Of a stretch of DNA of 64,000 nt, positions 1 through 8,333 are shown in pieces. The DNA is from CAVTYH01 sp963738835. GTDB taxonomy: Bacteria > Planctomycetota > Planctomycetia > Pirellulales > JADZDJ01. The stretch is from assembly GCA_963738835.1 (NCBI GenBank), contig CAVTYH010000005.1, forward strand, positions 434,001 through 498,000, in the 5' to 3' direction. Within the stretch, counting starts at the first letter, position 1. Each line of letters starts with the position of its first letter. The notes under the pieces are model-generated. The model had not been told where the DNA came from. It worked only from the letters and a program-made list of their open reading frames with translations, and did no database searches. A program made the position numbers and the translations under genes.

Positions 1-330
1 CAAATCAGTTCTGGCTATTACATGCCTAAGGGCTGGGAAGAAGCGGTTTCGTTTCGCCCACCGCCGGCACTGCAAGTGTCCTGCGAGCACGGCATCGCCT
101 TTATCGATTTGCCGGCCCAAGTGCTATGGTTCGACAAGGCCGGTCGGCATCAGGAATCGCTGGAAAGCGAACGGGCCGTCGGTGAGCTGCTGCTGTCGCA
201 TTTCCACCGCTCGGTGACGAGTTTGGTGCGAAACCCGGCCGGTTTGGAAGATGCCTACCGCGCTCTGGTGGTGGTGCTCGCCGCCCGGAGCAGTCACGAA
301 GAAGGCCGGCGAATTCCGCTCTCGTTTTGA
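1..330 (+). CDS. Gfo/Idh/MocA-family oxidoreductase, C-terminal end (partial)
   Basis: The reading frame is open from the first base of the window, so the gene begins upstream; only about 109 C-terminal residues are present. The visible part matches the substrate-binding half of NAD(P)-dependent sugar-type dehydrogenases: a PPALQVSCEHG strand, then a FIDLP strand, and the helix SFHRAVTSL-like segment (here FHRSVTSLVR) followed by LEDAYRALVVVLAA, the usual C-terminal helix of this family, and a terminal EGRRIPL. The Rossmann NAD-binding half would lie outside the window, so substrate cannot be judged. It is convergent with the cytochrome b/c gene, with 10 bases between the two stops. Family call by recognition of the C-terminal pattern only. 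Confidence 0.7.
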   Translation, partial: QISSGYYMPKGWEEAVSFRPPPALQVSCEHGIAFIDLPAQVLWFDKAGRHQESLESERAVGELLLSHFHRSVTSLVRNPAGLEDAYRALVVVLAARSSHEEGRRIPLSF

Positions 331-340
331 GCGATCTAAG

Positions 341-2396
341 TTACGGCCCCGACTGGTAATAATCGCCGCGAAGCCAATCGACAATCAGTTCGATTTGCCG
401 ATGAGTCAGAATGTTTTTGCTTTCATCGTCAGCGTCCACAGCAAATGCTGGCATGCGATCGTTCTTCTGGCCGTAGAACCGCTGCGCACCAGGATTGGAA
501 ATCATGCCGTTCAGCCAGTCGCGTGAAGCGTAGTGCGTGAGATCCGGATAACCGGTTTCGTTTTCAATCAGCTTTGGATCACCGGCTGTGATTTCTGGCT
601 TGAAGCGATGGCATGCGGCGCACCGCGAATCGTCGGCAATCAGTTTGAGCCCCGCGTCGATCAATGGCCTCTGTTTGGCATCAGCCTCACGCTGCGCCGG
701 AAGCTCTGCCTCGGACGACAAGCCGGCGACAACCTGCTCGACTTCAGCGTGCGGCCAATCGCGAATGTCGCCCTGCACGAAATCGACCATCTCTAGCGAT
801 TTATCTTTAGCTTTGAGCTCTTTGTATCTCGTCGTGGCGCCAAAGTATTGCGGACCGACGATTTGCTTGGGGTCCAACAGCCCGGCGAGCCAACGGCGGC
901 TACCGAAGCCGTGCAAATTTGGCGCTGAAGCTTTTGCGAGCTGATCTTTGGCCTCCAGCGAATCGGCATTGTCCGGATCGAAGTAACTGTGGCAAACCGC
1001 ACAGTATTGTGCAAATAGCCGTGGTCCTTGCGTTAGTGGGTCGTTTCGCAATAGCGTCATCGCGCCTGTAGGTGGAATGCGATTTGGACCGGATGCCAAC
1101 TGGCGAACTCGTTGCGATTCCTTTTCGGACTGCGCCACGGCCGCCAAAAACTCGGCCGACTTGTGATAACGCTCATACTGCGTTAGTCGCCGTTCGTAGT
1201 CTGCGATTTTTGCCCGATCGTCATTAAAATGCGCGGCGATCTTCTGTTTGTTTTGACCGAGGGTCTTGGAAAGCTCTGCGATTTCCACGAATTGTGCCGA
1301 ATCGGCCCATTTCGCGCGGTAATCTTCTCGCAAGGCAGCTCCGGTCAGCAGCGCGATGCTCAGCAGAAGCACAAGCGTGAAGCCAACGTTGAATCTATGC
1401 CCCCATTTCCAGCGGCCAAAGATCGGCATCAGCACCAGCATTAAGAAGACCAGCTTCGGAATCACGATGGCGCCGAGGAATTCGCCGGTCTGCCCCATCC
1501 CTTCGAACAGCTTGAGAAATTGGAACAGAAACAAGAAATACCATTCCGGCCGCGCGGCGGAATATGGCGACGAGGGATCTGCCGGCGCACCCAGCTCCGC
1601 CCCCGAGTTGGCCGCCGAAATTTCGCCTCGCAACAATCCTGGGACGTTGAAATGAATCACCAGCAAGAGCACCACAACCAGCACGGCCAGGCAGGCTACA
1701 GCGTCGCGGAATACCTGGTCGGGCCAGAAAGACGCGTCCGGGCGCTTACTTGGGTTCTTGTGGCAAATGCCATGGCGACGAAACAGCGCGACGTGCAGCA
1801 CCAGAAACACCACCAACAGCGCCGGCAGCACGCCCGCATGCAAGCGCGAAGAAGCGAGTCAGCGTATGATGGCCGTAATCCGGCCCGCCCACCACAAGTT
1901 GCTGCAAACTTTTGCCGACCAGCGGCACGAGGCTCAACAGATTGGTGGCCACCCGCGTCGCCCAATAGCCTTTTTGATCCCACGGCAACAGATAGCCGGT
2001 CAGCGACAGCCCCAGCACGATCAGCATGAGAACCAGCCCCAGCCAGAAATTCACTTCGCGCGGGCGCGATACGCGCCGTCGATCACGACTTGCAACAGAT
2101 GCAGCGCCAGCAGCACGACCATCGCTTGCGACATGAAATGATGCATGCCGCGCAACAGCCAGCCGCCTTGCGTTTCGATACTGGATGTAGTACACGCTTT
2201 CCCAGGCCGTTTGGGCGCTGGGGCTGTACATCATCCACAGAAAGATGCCGGTGACGACTTGCGTGAAGAAAGCGAACACCAGCGTGCTGCCCCAGACGTA
2301 TCGCCACCGCGCCCCGCCGGGAATGCGCTCATACAGCGCCTCGTGCACGAAAGCACGGTAACCGATGCGATGGTCGAGCCAATTGAATATCGACAC
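341..2396 (-). CDS. Cytochrome b fused to a diheme cytochrome c domain (quinol:cytochrome c reductase), with three indels
   Basis: Membrane subunit that oxidises quinol and passes electrons to haem c. About 684 residues once three single-base indels are repaired (extra base near 2181, missing base near 2063, extra base near 1846). Start MSIFNWLDHRIGYR. Haem-b ligands are visible: RGMHHFMSQ with a second His 14 residues on, and TLTRFFALHAG with a second His 15 residues on; the 14/15 spacing is that of cytochrome b6 rather than bc1. LPWDQ and the Qo-site PEWY follow. After the last membrane helix come a linker and two CxxCH haem-c sites, CAVCH and CAACH. It lies directly downstream of the Rieske gene on the same strand, forming a two-gene complex. 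The frame breaks fall in highly conserved segments and in both directions, so they look like sequencing errors rather than decay. Confidence 0.88.
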
Positions 2397-2505
2397 GCGT
2401 TGATTTGCTGATTAGCGGCGGACAACGTCCACAGAGCAGTGAGTGCGGATTATCAACTCTAAACTCTCCGGCGACTATTAGCCGCCGGCTATTGAGGAAC
2501 TGTAT

Positions 2506-3106
2506 TCAAGCCTTCGGCACCTTTTCTGCGATGCCGGGATAAAAGTTTTCGAATTGCACCCATACATCTTTCGATCCGCCGTTATCGCGCAGTTCCACCG
2601 CGAGCTTATCCATCGGCCGGGGACTAGGGCCATAAGCAATCTCCCCATCTAATTCAAAAGCGCTGTTGTGACATGGACACTCAAAACGCTTGGCAGCCAG
2701 ATCTAAGTTGACAGGTCGAATAGGACATCCCAGATGCGGACAAATGACATTGAGTGCTTCCACTTGCTGCCCCATCCGTCGCAGATAGACAGCGCCAACC
2801 ACTTGCTTGGGGTAAAAATTCCATGCATCCGTGCGGTCGGCCATCACTGGAAAGCGCCGTGGAATCCCATCAGCCGGCAGCGCGTCTAAGCGGTGCAATC
2901 CGAATGAATCCGCTTATGTTTTGCTTTCGCCGAAGTGGATCCAGCGCGGCGAAGACCCCAATCGCCAACGGCACGAGCCCCACCAAAACGCTGATGAGAA
3001 TGGCCGCCATTTTTATCAAGAAACTACGGCGATCGGGCGAAGGTAGCGTGCGCTCGACCTTCGACGCAGAGTTCGGAGTGGGCGCTGGCGTTTCAGATTC
3101 GTTCAT
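2506..3106 (-). CDS. Rieske iron-sulfur protein (one indel)
   Basis: Partner of the downstream cytochrome b/c protein; carries the 2Fe-2S cluster that takes the first electron from quinol. N-terminal start MNESETPAP, then a single membrane anchor (about residues 28-52, FLIKMAAILISVLVGLV) preceded by an RRSF pair reminiscent of a Tat signal. The soluble domain has both cluster loops, CPHLGCPI and CPCHNSAF, so ligands Cys/His/Cys/His are intact. One extra base near 2890 separates the anchor from the cluster domain; repaired length is about 199 residues, normal for the family. It starts 24 bases after the nrnA stop and ends 109 bases before the cytochrome start, consistent with a single leftward transcript. 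Confidence 0.88.
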
Positions 3107-3130
3107 ATGACAAAATTGACGAGACCAGAA

Positions 3131-4114
3131 TTATTTCATCGCCGCGCGCACAGCGTCAAGCACTTTGGTTTGAGCGTCCGCCAGCGGGCCGGGCACCGTT
3201 GCGCCGGCCGCTGCCTTGTGTCCACCGCCGCCGAATTGTTCGGCCAATTTGCTGCAATCGACGCTGCACCGGCTGCGGAAGCTGATTTTGAAATTGCCGT
3301 TCGGCTGCTCAACCATTATCACGGCCACTTGTGTGCCACCGACGTTGAGCGTCATGTTCACGATGTCTTCGGTGTCGGAGGGCAACGCGCCCGTGGCCTT
3401 GAAATCTTTCTGCAAGACCGTAGTATAAATGAGCCGGCCGCCGAGTTCCGCTTTCGCGTTGCACAAAATGCAGCCCATCAGATTCAGCCGGGCCAAAGTA
3501 TCCTGCTCGTACAGCGAATTGTAGATTTCGTTCGGCTGTGCCCCGGCATCCATCAATGTGCCGGCAGCACGATAGGTGTCTCCGGTGGTTGAGGCGAAGC
3601 GGAACCAGCCGGTATCAGTGGCGATGGCGGCGAACAGCGGCGTGGCAATTTCCCGAGTTACTTTCACGCCCAATTGACGCGCGGCTTCTAACACCAGCCG
3701 GCCGGTGGCCTCGGCCTTCACGTCTTTGAATTGTTCAGCTCCCAGGTCGTCGCTGCTGACATGATGATCGAGCACGATTTTTTGGGCCCGGGTCGATCGA
3801 ATCACATCGCCCATAGGACCCAGCTGCGCCCAGGCGCTGGTGTCGAGAACCATCAGCACTTCCACGTCCGCAAACTCGGCAAGTTGCACGTCGACATTGA
3901 TGGCCTTAATTCGCTGCTGCGGGTCAATGAACTGATAATTCGGCGGCGTCGCCTGGCCATTGACGATGCGCACCTGTTTGCCGAGCGCTTCCAGAATGCC
4001 CGCCATCCCCAATTCGCTTCCCAGGGCATCACAATCCGGCCGAATATGGCTGACCAGCAAAAACCGCTGGTGCGATTTGATGATTTCGACAAAGCGTGGC
4101 CAGTTAATGCTCAT
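3131..4114 (-). CDS. nrnA: DHH/DHHA1 phosphoesterase, NrnA-like oligoribonuclease / pAp phosphatase
   Basis: Manganese-dependent phosphoesterase of the NrnA group, which degrades nanoRNA and 3'-phosphoadenosine 5'-phosphate. 327 residues, the usual length. DHH-domain motifs in order: HIRPDCDALGSELG (motif I), LDTSAWAQLG (motif II region), and VLDHHVS (DHH motif III); motif IV Asp lies in ATDTGWFRF. The C-terminal DHHA1 domain shows FRSR and the glycine-rich GGGGHKAAAGA substrate-binding loop. All metal ligands expected for the family appear present. It sits between ribF (59 bases upstream) and the Rieske gene, all leftward. Confidence 0.88.
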   Translation of the reverse strand: MSINWPRFVEIIKSHQRFLLVSHIRPDCDALGSELGMAGILEALGKQVRIVNGQATPPNYQFIDPQQRIKAINVDVQLAEFADVEVLMVLDTSAWAQLGPMGDVIRSTRAQKIVLDHHVSSDDLGAEQFKDVKAEATGRLVLEAARQLGVKVTREIATPLFAAIATDTGWFRFASTTGDTYRAAGTLMDAGAQPNEIYNSLYEQDTLARLNLMGCILCNAKAELGGRLIYTTVLQKDFKATGALPSDTEDIVNMTLNVGGTQVAVIMVEQPNGNFKISFRSRCSVDCSKLAEQFGGGGHKAAAGATVPGPLADAQTKVLDAVRAAMK

Positions 4115-4173
4115 TAGTCAGGGGTCGGGAATCAGCGATCAAAAATCAAAGATCGAATCATCTCGCTTCCGGC

Positions 4174-5115
4174 TTAGCGTACCTGGTTCTCAAACGTTGC
4201 AAAAATTTCTTTCGCCGCAACCACGTCACTTTGCAATTGCAACTTCAGCGCCTCGGCGTTAGGGAATTTCACAATGTTGCGGAGGCGACTGAGGAAGTCA
4301 ACCTCTAACGGCAGACCGTACAGCGAATCGTGAAAGCCGATCAGATGCACTTCCACTTTCAATGTTTGTTCGCCGAAGGTTGGGTTGGGACCAATATTGA
4401 TCGCCGCGGGCCAAATCGTGCCACCAATTTCGCTGCGGCCGGCATACACTCCGGCGCCGGGAAACAAGGTATCGACCGCATCCACATTGGCCGTCGGGAA
4501 GCCGATTTTCGCTCCGCGGGCTGCGCCATGACGCACCATGCCGCGGATCCGATAAGGATGCGTTAACAATCGATTGGCCATATCGATGTCGCCCGCGGCG
4601 ATCAACTGACGGACCCTGGAGCTGGACACTTGCTCGCCGTCGATCACCAACGGTTCGACAATTTCCAAGGGTATCTTTGCGCCCTCGCACAACTGGTGCA
4701 GCACGTCGATGTTGCCGGCCCGGTTGTGACCGAAGAAAAAATTGGGCCCCTCGACCATCGCCCGAGCCTGTAAGCTGTCGCGAACAATCCGCCGGAAAAA
4801 CTCGGCTGGCGAAAGCCGCAACAGCGCTTCATCAGTTGGATAGGCAATCGTGGCGTCGACGCCCAATTCGGCGAGTAACTCTGCCTTGCGATCGGTCCAG
4901 GTCAGTGGCGGCGGAGCTTGCGCCGGACGCAGCAATCGCACCGGATGCGGATCGAACGTGAAGACGATCGCCGGTCCGCCGATTCGTCGGGCGCAGTCCA
5001 ACAGCCGCTCCACTATTCGCGCATGTCCTTTGTGGACGCCATCAAAATTGCCGATGGCAATTGCACCGCCGCGGGCAGAATCGGGCAAATCATCAAGGTC
5101 GCGCAACAATTTCAC
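4174..5115 (-). CDS. ribF: Bifunctional riboflavin kinase / FAD synthetase
   Basis: Makes FMN and then FAD from riboflavin in the cytoplasm. 313 residues, typical. The N-terminal nucleotidyltransferase domain has AIGNFDGVHKGHARI with the HxGH-like nucleotide site, and the SSSRVRQLI element near residue 165 that matches the family's second adenylyltransfer motif. The C-terminal flavokinase domain (from about residue 185) shows KIGFPTANVD with the PTAN metal/ATP site, GVYAG, and a terminal EVHLIGF...LRNIVKFPNAEAL segment. It is the first gene of the leftward ribF-nrnA-Rieske-cytochrome b/c run, which places flavin supply next to a respiratory complex. Confidence 0.92.
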   Translation of the reverse strand: MKLLRDLDDLPDSARGGAIAIGNFDGVHKGHARIVERLLDCARRIGGPAIVFTFDPHPVRLLRPAQAPPPLTWTDRKAELLAELGVDATIAYPTDEALLRLSPAEFFRRIVRDSLQARAMVEGPNFFFGHNRAGNIDVLHQLCEGAKIPLEIVEPLVIDGEQVSSSRVRQLIAAGDIDMANRLLTHPYRIRGMVRHGAARGAKIGFPTANVDAVDTLFPGAGVYAGRSEIGGTIWPAAINIGPNPTFGEQTLKVEVHLIGFHDSLYGLPLEVDFLSRLRNIVKFPNAEALKLQLQSDVVAAKEIFATFENQVR

Positions 5116-5196
5116 AGCATGGTCACCAACAAATGATTAAATCGGAGCGAAGTCGATCGCAAATTATTGGCGGTTTCAGCGAACCGATCAACACAG

Positions 5197-5215
5197 ATCG
5201 TCAAATCATGACGAT
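5197..5215. promoter_or_regulatory. Perfect 7-bp dyad in the ribF/ppx divergent region
   Basis: ATCGTCA at 5197-5203 and its exact reverse complement at 5209-5215 with a 5-base spacer, located between the divergently transcribed ribF and ppx genes. Position suggests an operator or a short hairpin, but nothing identifies a regulator. The rest of the 5116-5321 gap holds no gene that I can see. Confidence 0.25.
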
Positions 5216-5321
5216 TTGTGCTATCCTAGATTAACCGACGAACACTCATATTCAACGCTAGTTCAAGCGCAGGGGTTGTCACCCCTGGGCTCACAATCGT
5301 CGCCGCAGCGGAAACCCACGC

Positions 5322-7115
5322 ATGGACGAAAAGCAAATCTTTCTGTCGACTGATCTGGCCCATCGGCTGGCGGCCATCGACATCGGTTCCAACAGCGTGC
5401 GGCTGATGGTGGCCGAGCCGTTGCGAGGGGGCAATTACCGAATTTTGGACGAAGAACGCGAGCCGACACGGTTAGGTCGAACGCTGAGCTCAACTGGCAC
5501 GCTCGATCCGCAAGCGGTCGATTTAACGCTGGCGGCCCTGCGGCGGTTTAAACAAATTGCGTCCGGCTATCAGGTCGATGAGTTGCGCACCATCGCCACT
5601 TGTGCGGTGCGCGAGGCGGTAAACGGGCCCGATTTTTGCCGGCGTGTGAAAGACGAAGTCGGCATTGAGGTGGAAGTCATCAGCGCCGATCAAGAGGCCC
5701 ACCTTGCGTTTTACAGCGTGCAACGGGCCTTTGATCTGAGCGGAAAAAACGTGGTGGTGGCCGACATCGGCGGCGGCAGCACCGAGATTGTGCTGGCCAG
5801 TGGCAACGTCATCGAATCGATCGCCACTACTCCGCTGGGAGCCGTGCGGCTGACGGAAATCTACGGCAACGGCCCGGGCATGGCCGGTGAAGATTATGAG
5901 CGAATGATCGAAGCCATCGATCGCACGCTTAAAAGGGAAGCGAAGAAGGCGTATTTCCCGCCACACTTACTCATTGGTTCCGGCGGAACGTTCACCAGCA
6001 TGGCAGAAATGATGATGGCCTCGCGCGGCCAGGTCGGTTTGCCGGTGCGCGGTTATTTGCTCACGCGTGCCGAAGTGAGCCACATGCTCGATCGGCTGCG
6101 AAAGATTCCGGTGAAAGCCCGCCGGCAGACGGCAGGATTAGTGCCAGATCGCGCCGACATTATTGTTGCGGGCATCGCTGTCGTCGATTGCCTGATGCGG
6201 CGCTTCAACGTCAATCTACTGCAAGTTCATAGCCGTGGTGTGCGCGACGGGCTGCTGCTGACGATGATCGACAAGACCTTGGGCATCGCGGGCGCCGATG
6301 CGGTGGATCGTGACGCCGCTATCGATCGGTTCGCCGCCGCCTGCACCAGTGAACACGAATTGGCGCATGGCAAACAAGTCTCGCGGCTCGCCGGGAGAAT
6401 TTTCGAACTGATGGCGGAGAAATTTGGGCTCGATCCGGCCGATCGACCGTTGCTGGAAGCCGCCGCCCGCGTCCAAGATGTTGGTTACCTGATCAACTAC
6501 GACCAGCACCACAAACACAGTTATCATTTGATTCTGAACAGTCGCCTGGCGGGATTTCGGCCGCGCGAATTGGAACTAATCGCCAACGTGGCCCGATATC
6601 ACCGTGGTGCGCGTCCGAAACTGAAACACGCCAACTTTCGGCAACTTCCGCCCGACGACCGCCAGCGAGTGCTGCAATTGGCAGCGATTTTGCGGTTGGC
6701 AGGCGGATTGGATCGCAGCCATAGCCAGCAGGTAAAAGAGGTGACCTTGCGGCCCGCTAGATCAGGCCACGATGAATCGGACTCGGACCAGAAGGATGGC
6801 GAAATGGAACGAACGCGCGATCTCGAAATGCTCGTCCACGCCGATTTCAATCCAGAAGTCGATCTCTGGGGAGCCCGCCGCCGCGCTAAACTGTTTCGCC
6901 GGGTTTTCGGCGTCAAACTAGACGTTTGCTGGGCTAAGGATAATGGATTCTCTGAATCGGAGCCTTCGGTAGAATCACAATTTTCTGATGCGCCGGCGAA
7001 GCAAGAACAACTAAAGCCCGATCATCATCAGGCCGATGGCAACTCTGACGGCGCTAAACAGCGCAACGGCGCAACAAAAAAATCTTCCGGCAAATCACGC
7101 CGTAGTTCGATTTAG
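5322..7115 (+). CDS. Ppx/GppA-family phosphatase with C-terminal HD-like domain
   Basis: Exopolyphosphatase / guanosine pentaphosphate phosphatase family. 597 residues. The actin-like ATPase fold starts at AAIDIGSNSVRLMVAE (phosphate loop 1), has TCAVREA containing the conserved catalytic Glu region, and VVADIGGGSTEIV (phosphate loop 2), then GSGGTFTSMAEMM. From about residue 340 an HD-like helical domain follows (CTSEHELAHGKQVSRLA, ARVQDVGYLINYDQHHKHS, ARYHRG) as in the long Ppx forms. The last 60 or so residues are polar and low in complexity, probably disordered. The stop overlaps the corA stop by four bases (convergent). Whether polyphosphate or pppGpp is the main substrate cannot be told from sequence. 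Confidence 0.85.
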   Translation: MDEKQIFLSTDLAHRLAAIDIGSNSVRLMVAEPLRGGNYRILDEEREPTRLGRTLSSTGTLDPQAVDLTLAALRRFKQIASGYQVDELRTIATCAVREAVNGPDFCRRVKDEVGIEVEVISADQEAHLAFYSVQRAFDLSGKNVVVADIGGGSTEIVLASGNVIESIATTPLGAVRLTEIYGNGPGMAGEDYERMIEAIDRTLKREAKKAYFPPHLLIGSGGTFTSMAEMMMASRGQVGLPVRGYLLTRAEVSHMLDRLRKIPVKARRQTAGLVPDRADIIVAGIAVVDCLMRRFNVNLLQVHSRGVRDGLLLTMIDKTLGIAGADAVDRDAAIDRFAAACTSEHELAHGKQVSRLAGRIFELMAEKFGLDPADRPLLEAAARVQDVGYLINYDQHHKHSYHLILNSRLAGFRPRELELIANVARYHRGARPKLKHANFRQLPPDDRQRVLQLAAILRLAGGLDRSHSQQVKEVTLRPARSGHDESDSDQKDGEMERTRDLEMLVHADFNPEVDLWGARRRAKLFRRVFGVKLDVCWAKDNGFSESEPSVESQFSDAPAKQEQLKPDHHQADGNSDGAKQRNGATKKSSGKSRRSSI

Positions 7116-8320
7116 GCCTTTTGCGACTTTTGATCATCGTTTGCGGTCTGCATTCGATGCCGTTTCGCGGATTCGCCGATCCAACCCTTGCGGCGGAAAA
7201 ATAACAGCATGAGGACGACCACCGCCACCATTACGATCCAGACAAACAGATAGCCGTACCGCCATCGCAACTCAGGCATGGTTTCGAAATTCATGCCATA
7301 AACGCCGGCGATGAATGTCAGCGGAATGAAAATAGTGGAAATAATTGTCAACACCTTCATAATTTCATTCATGCGATTGCTGACGCTCGACAGATACAAA
7401 TCGCGCAAGTCGGAACCCAGCTCGCGGTAGGTTTCCAACAGATCGAGCAACTGGATGGTGTGGTCGTAGGAATCGCGAAAATAGATTCTCGTTTCGTCGC
7501 TCACCAGTGGGCTGGGATCGTGCGCCAGCGTATGCAACGCCTCACGAGCCGGCCAAATGGCGCGGCGCAAAATCAGCAAGTCGTGCTTCACATCGTGAAT
7601 ATTCCGAATGGTCGCACGTGTCACATTCGCCAGCGTCTCCTCTTCCAAGCGCTCTACGCGTTCGCCAAGGGTCTCCAAAATCGGAAAATAGCTGTCGATC
7701 GCGGCATCAATGAGCGCGTAACACAAATAATCGCAACCCCGCTGGCGAATTGGCGCGTTGGGCGCACGAATTCTTGCCCGTACCGGATCGAAACAATCAC
7801 CGGGAATCGATTCCTGAAACGTAATCACGTAGTTCTTGCCCAGAAACAAACTGATTTGTTCGGTTTCCACCGGCTCCGCCCGATGGCCAATTCGAACCAC
7901 GATGAATAGTTGCGCCGCATATTGATCCACTTTGGCCCGCTGATGCACGTTGACGACATCTTCAAGCGCCAGCGGATGCAGATTGAACAGCTTGCCGAAT
8001 CGTCGAATGGTTTCGGCATTACCCAGCCCATCGACATTGATCCAAGCGACAGGCCATTGGCCAACAATCTGCTTTAATTCTGCGATGTCTGATACCGCAT
8101 GCTCTTCAACACGATCGGGCCGATACGCAATGACTTGGATGACCGGCTGAGGTGCCGACGGATCTGTAACAATCGTGCCTGGCGGCTCCCGGTTGGGATC
8201 GCTTGCGGATTCGATGTCGATGTCGCTTGTGATTCGTCGACATGATAGTTGAAGAATCGGGGACCACGTCGACCGGCAGGCAGTCGCGAGAGATTGCTGG
8301 CTGTAACTACGCAGCGGCAT
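7112..8320 (-). CDS. corA: CorA-type magnesium/divalent cation transporter
   Basis: Inner-membrane Mg2+ channel. The diagnostic GMN signature is in AGVYGMNFETMPELRW, after a helix ending IFIPLTFI, and is followed by a second transmembrane segment (YLFVWIVMVAVVVLMLLFF) and a basic tail, the normal CorA ending. The N-terminal cytoplasmic domain contains WINVDGLGNAE, HPLALEDVVNVHQRAKVD and a long coiled-coil helix. I place the start at the ATG at 8320, which clears the stop of the upstream channel gene by 13 bases; a longer frame up to 8395 would overlap that gene and adds nonconserved residues. About 402 residues. Confidence 0.87.
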   Translation of the reverse strand: MPLRSYSQQSLATACRSTWSPILQLSCRRITSDIDIESASDPNREPPGTIVTDPSAPQPVIQVIAYRPDRVEEHAVSDIAELKQIVGQWPVAWINVDGLGNAETIRRFGKLFNLHPLALEDVVNVHQRAKVDQYAAQLFIVVRIGHRAEPVETEQISLFLGKNYVITFQESIPGDCFDPVRARIRAPNAPIRQRGCDYLCYALIDAAIDSYFPILETLGERVERLEEETLANVTRATIRNIHDVKHDLLILRRAIWPAREALHTLAHDPSPLVSDETRIYFRDSYDHTIQLLDLLETYRELGSDLRDLYLSSVSNRMNEIMKVLTIISTIFIPLTFIAGVYGMNFETMPELRWRYGYLFVWIVMVAVVVLMLLFFRRKGWIGESAKRHRMQTANDDQKSQKA

Positions 8321-8333
8321 CAACCGGGTCGCA

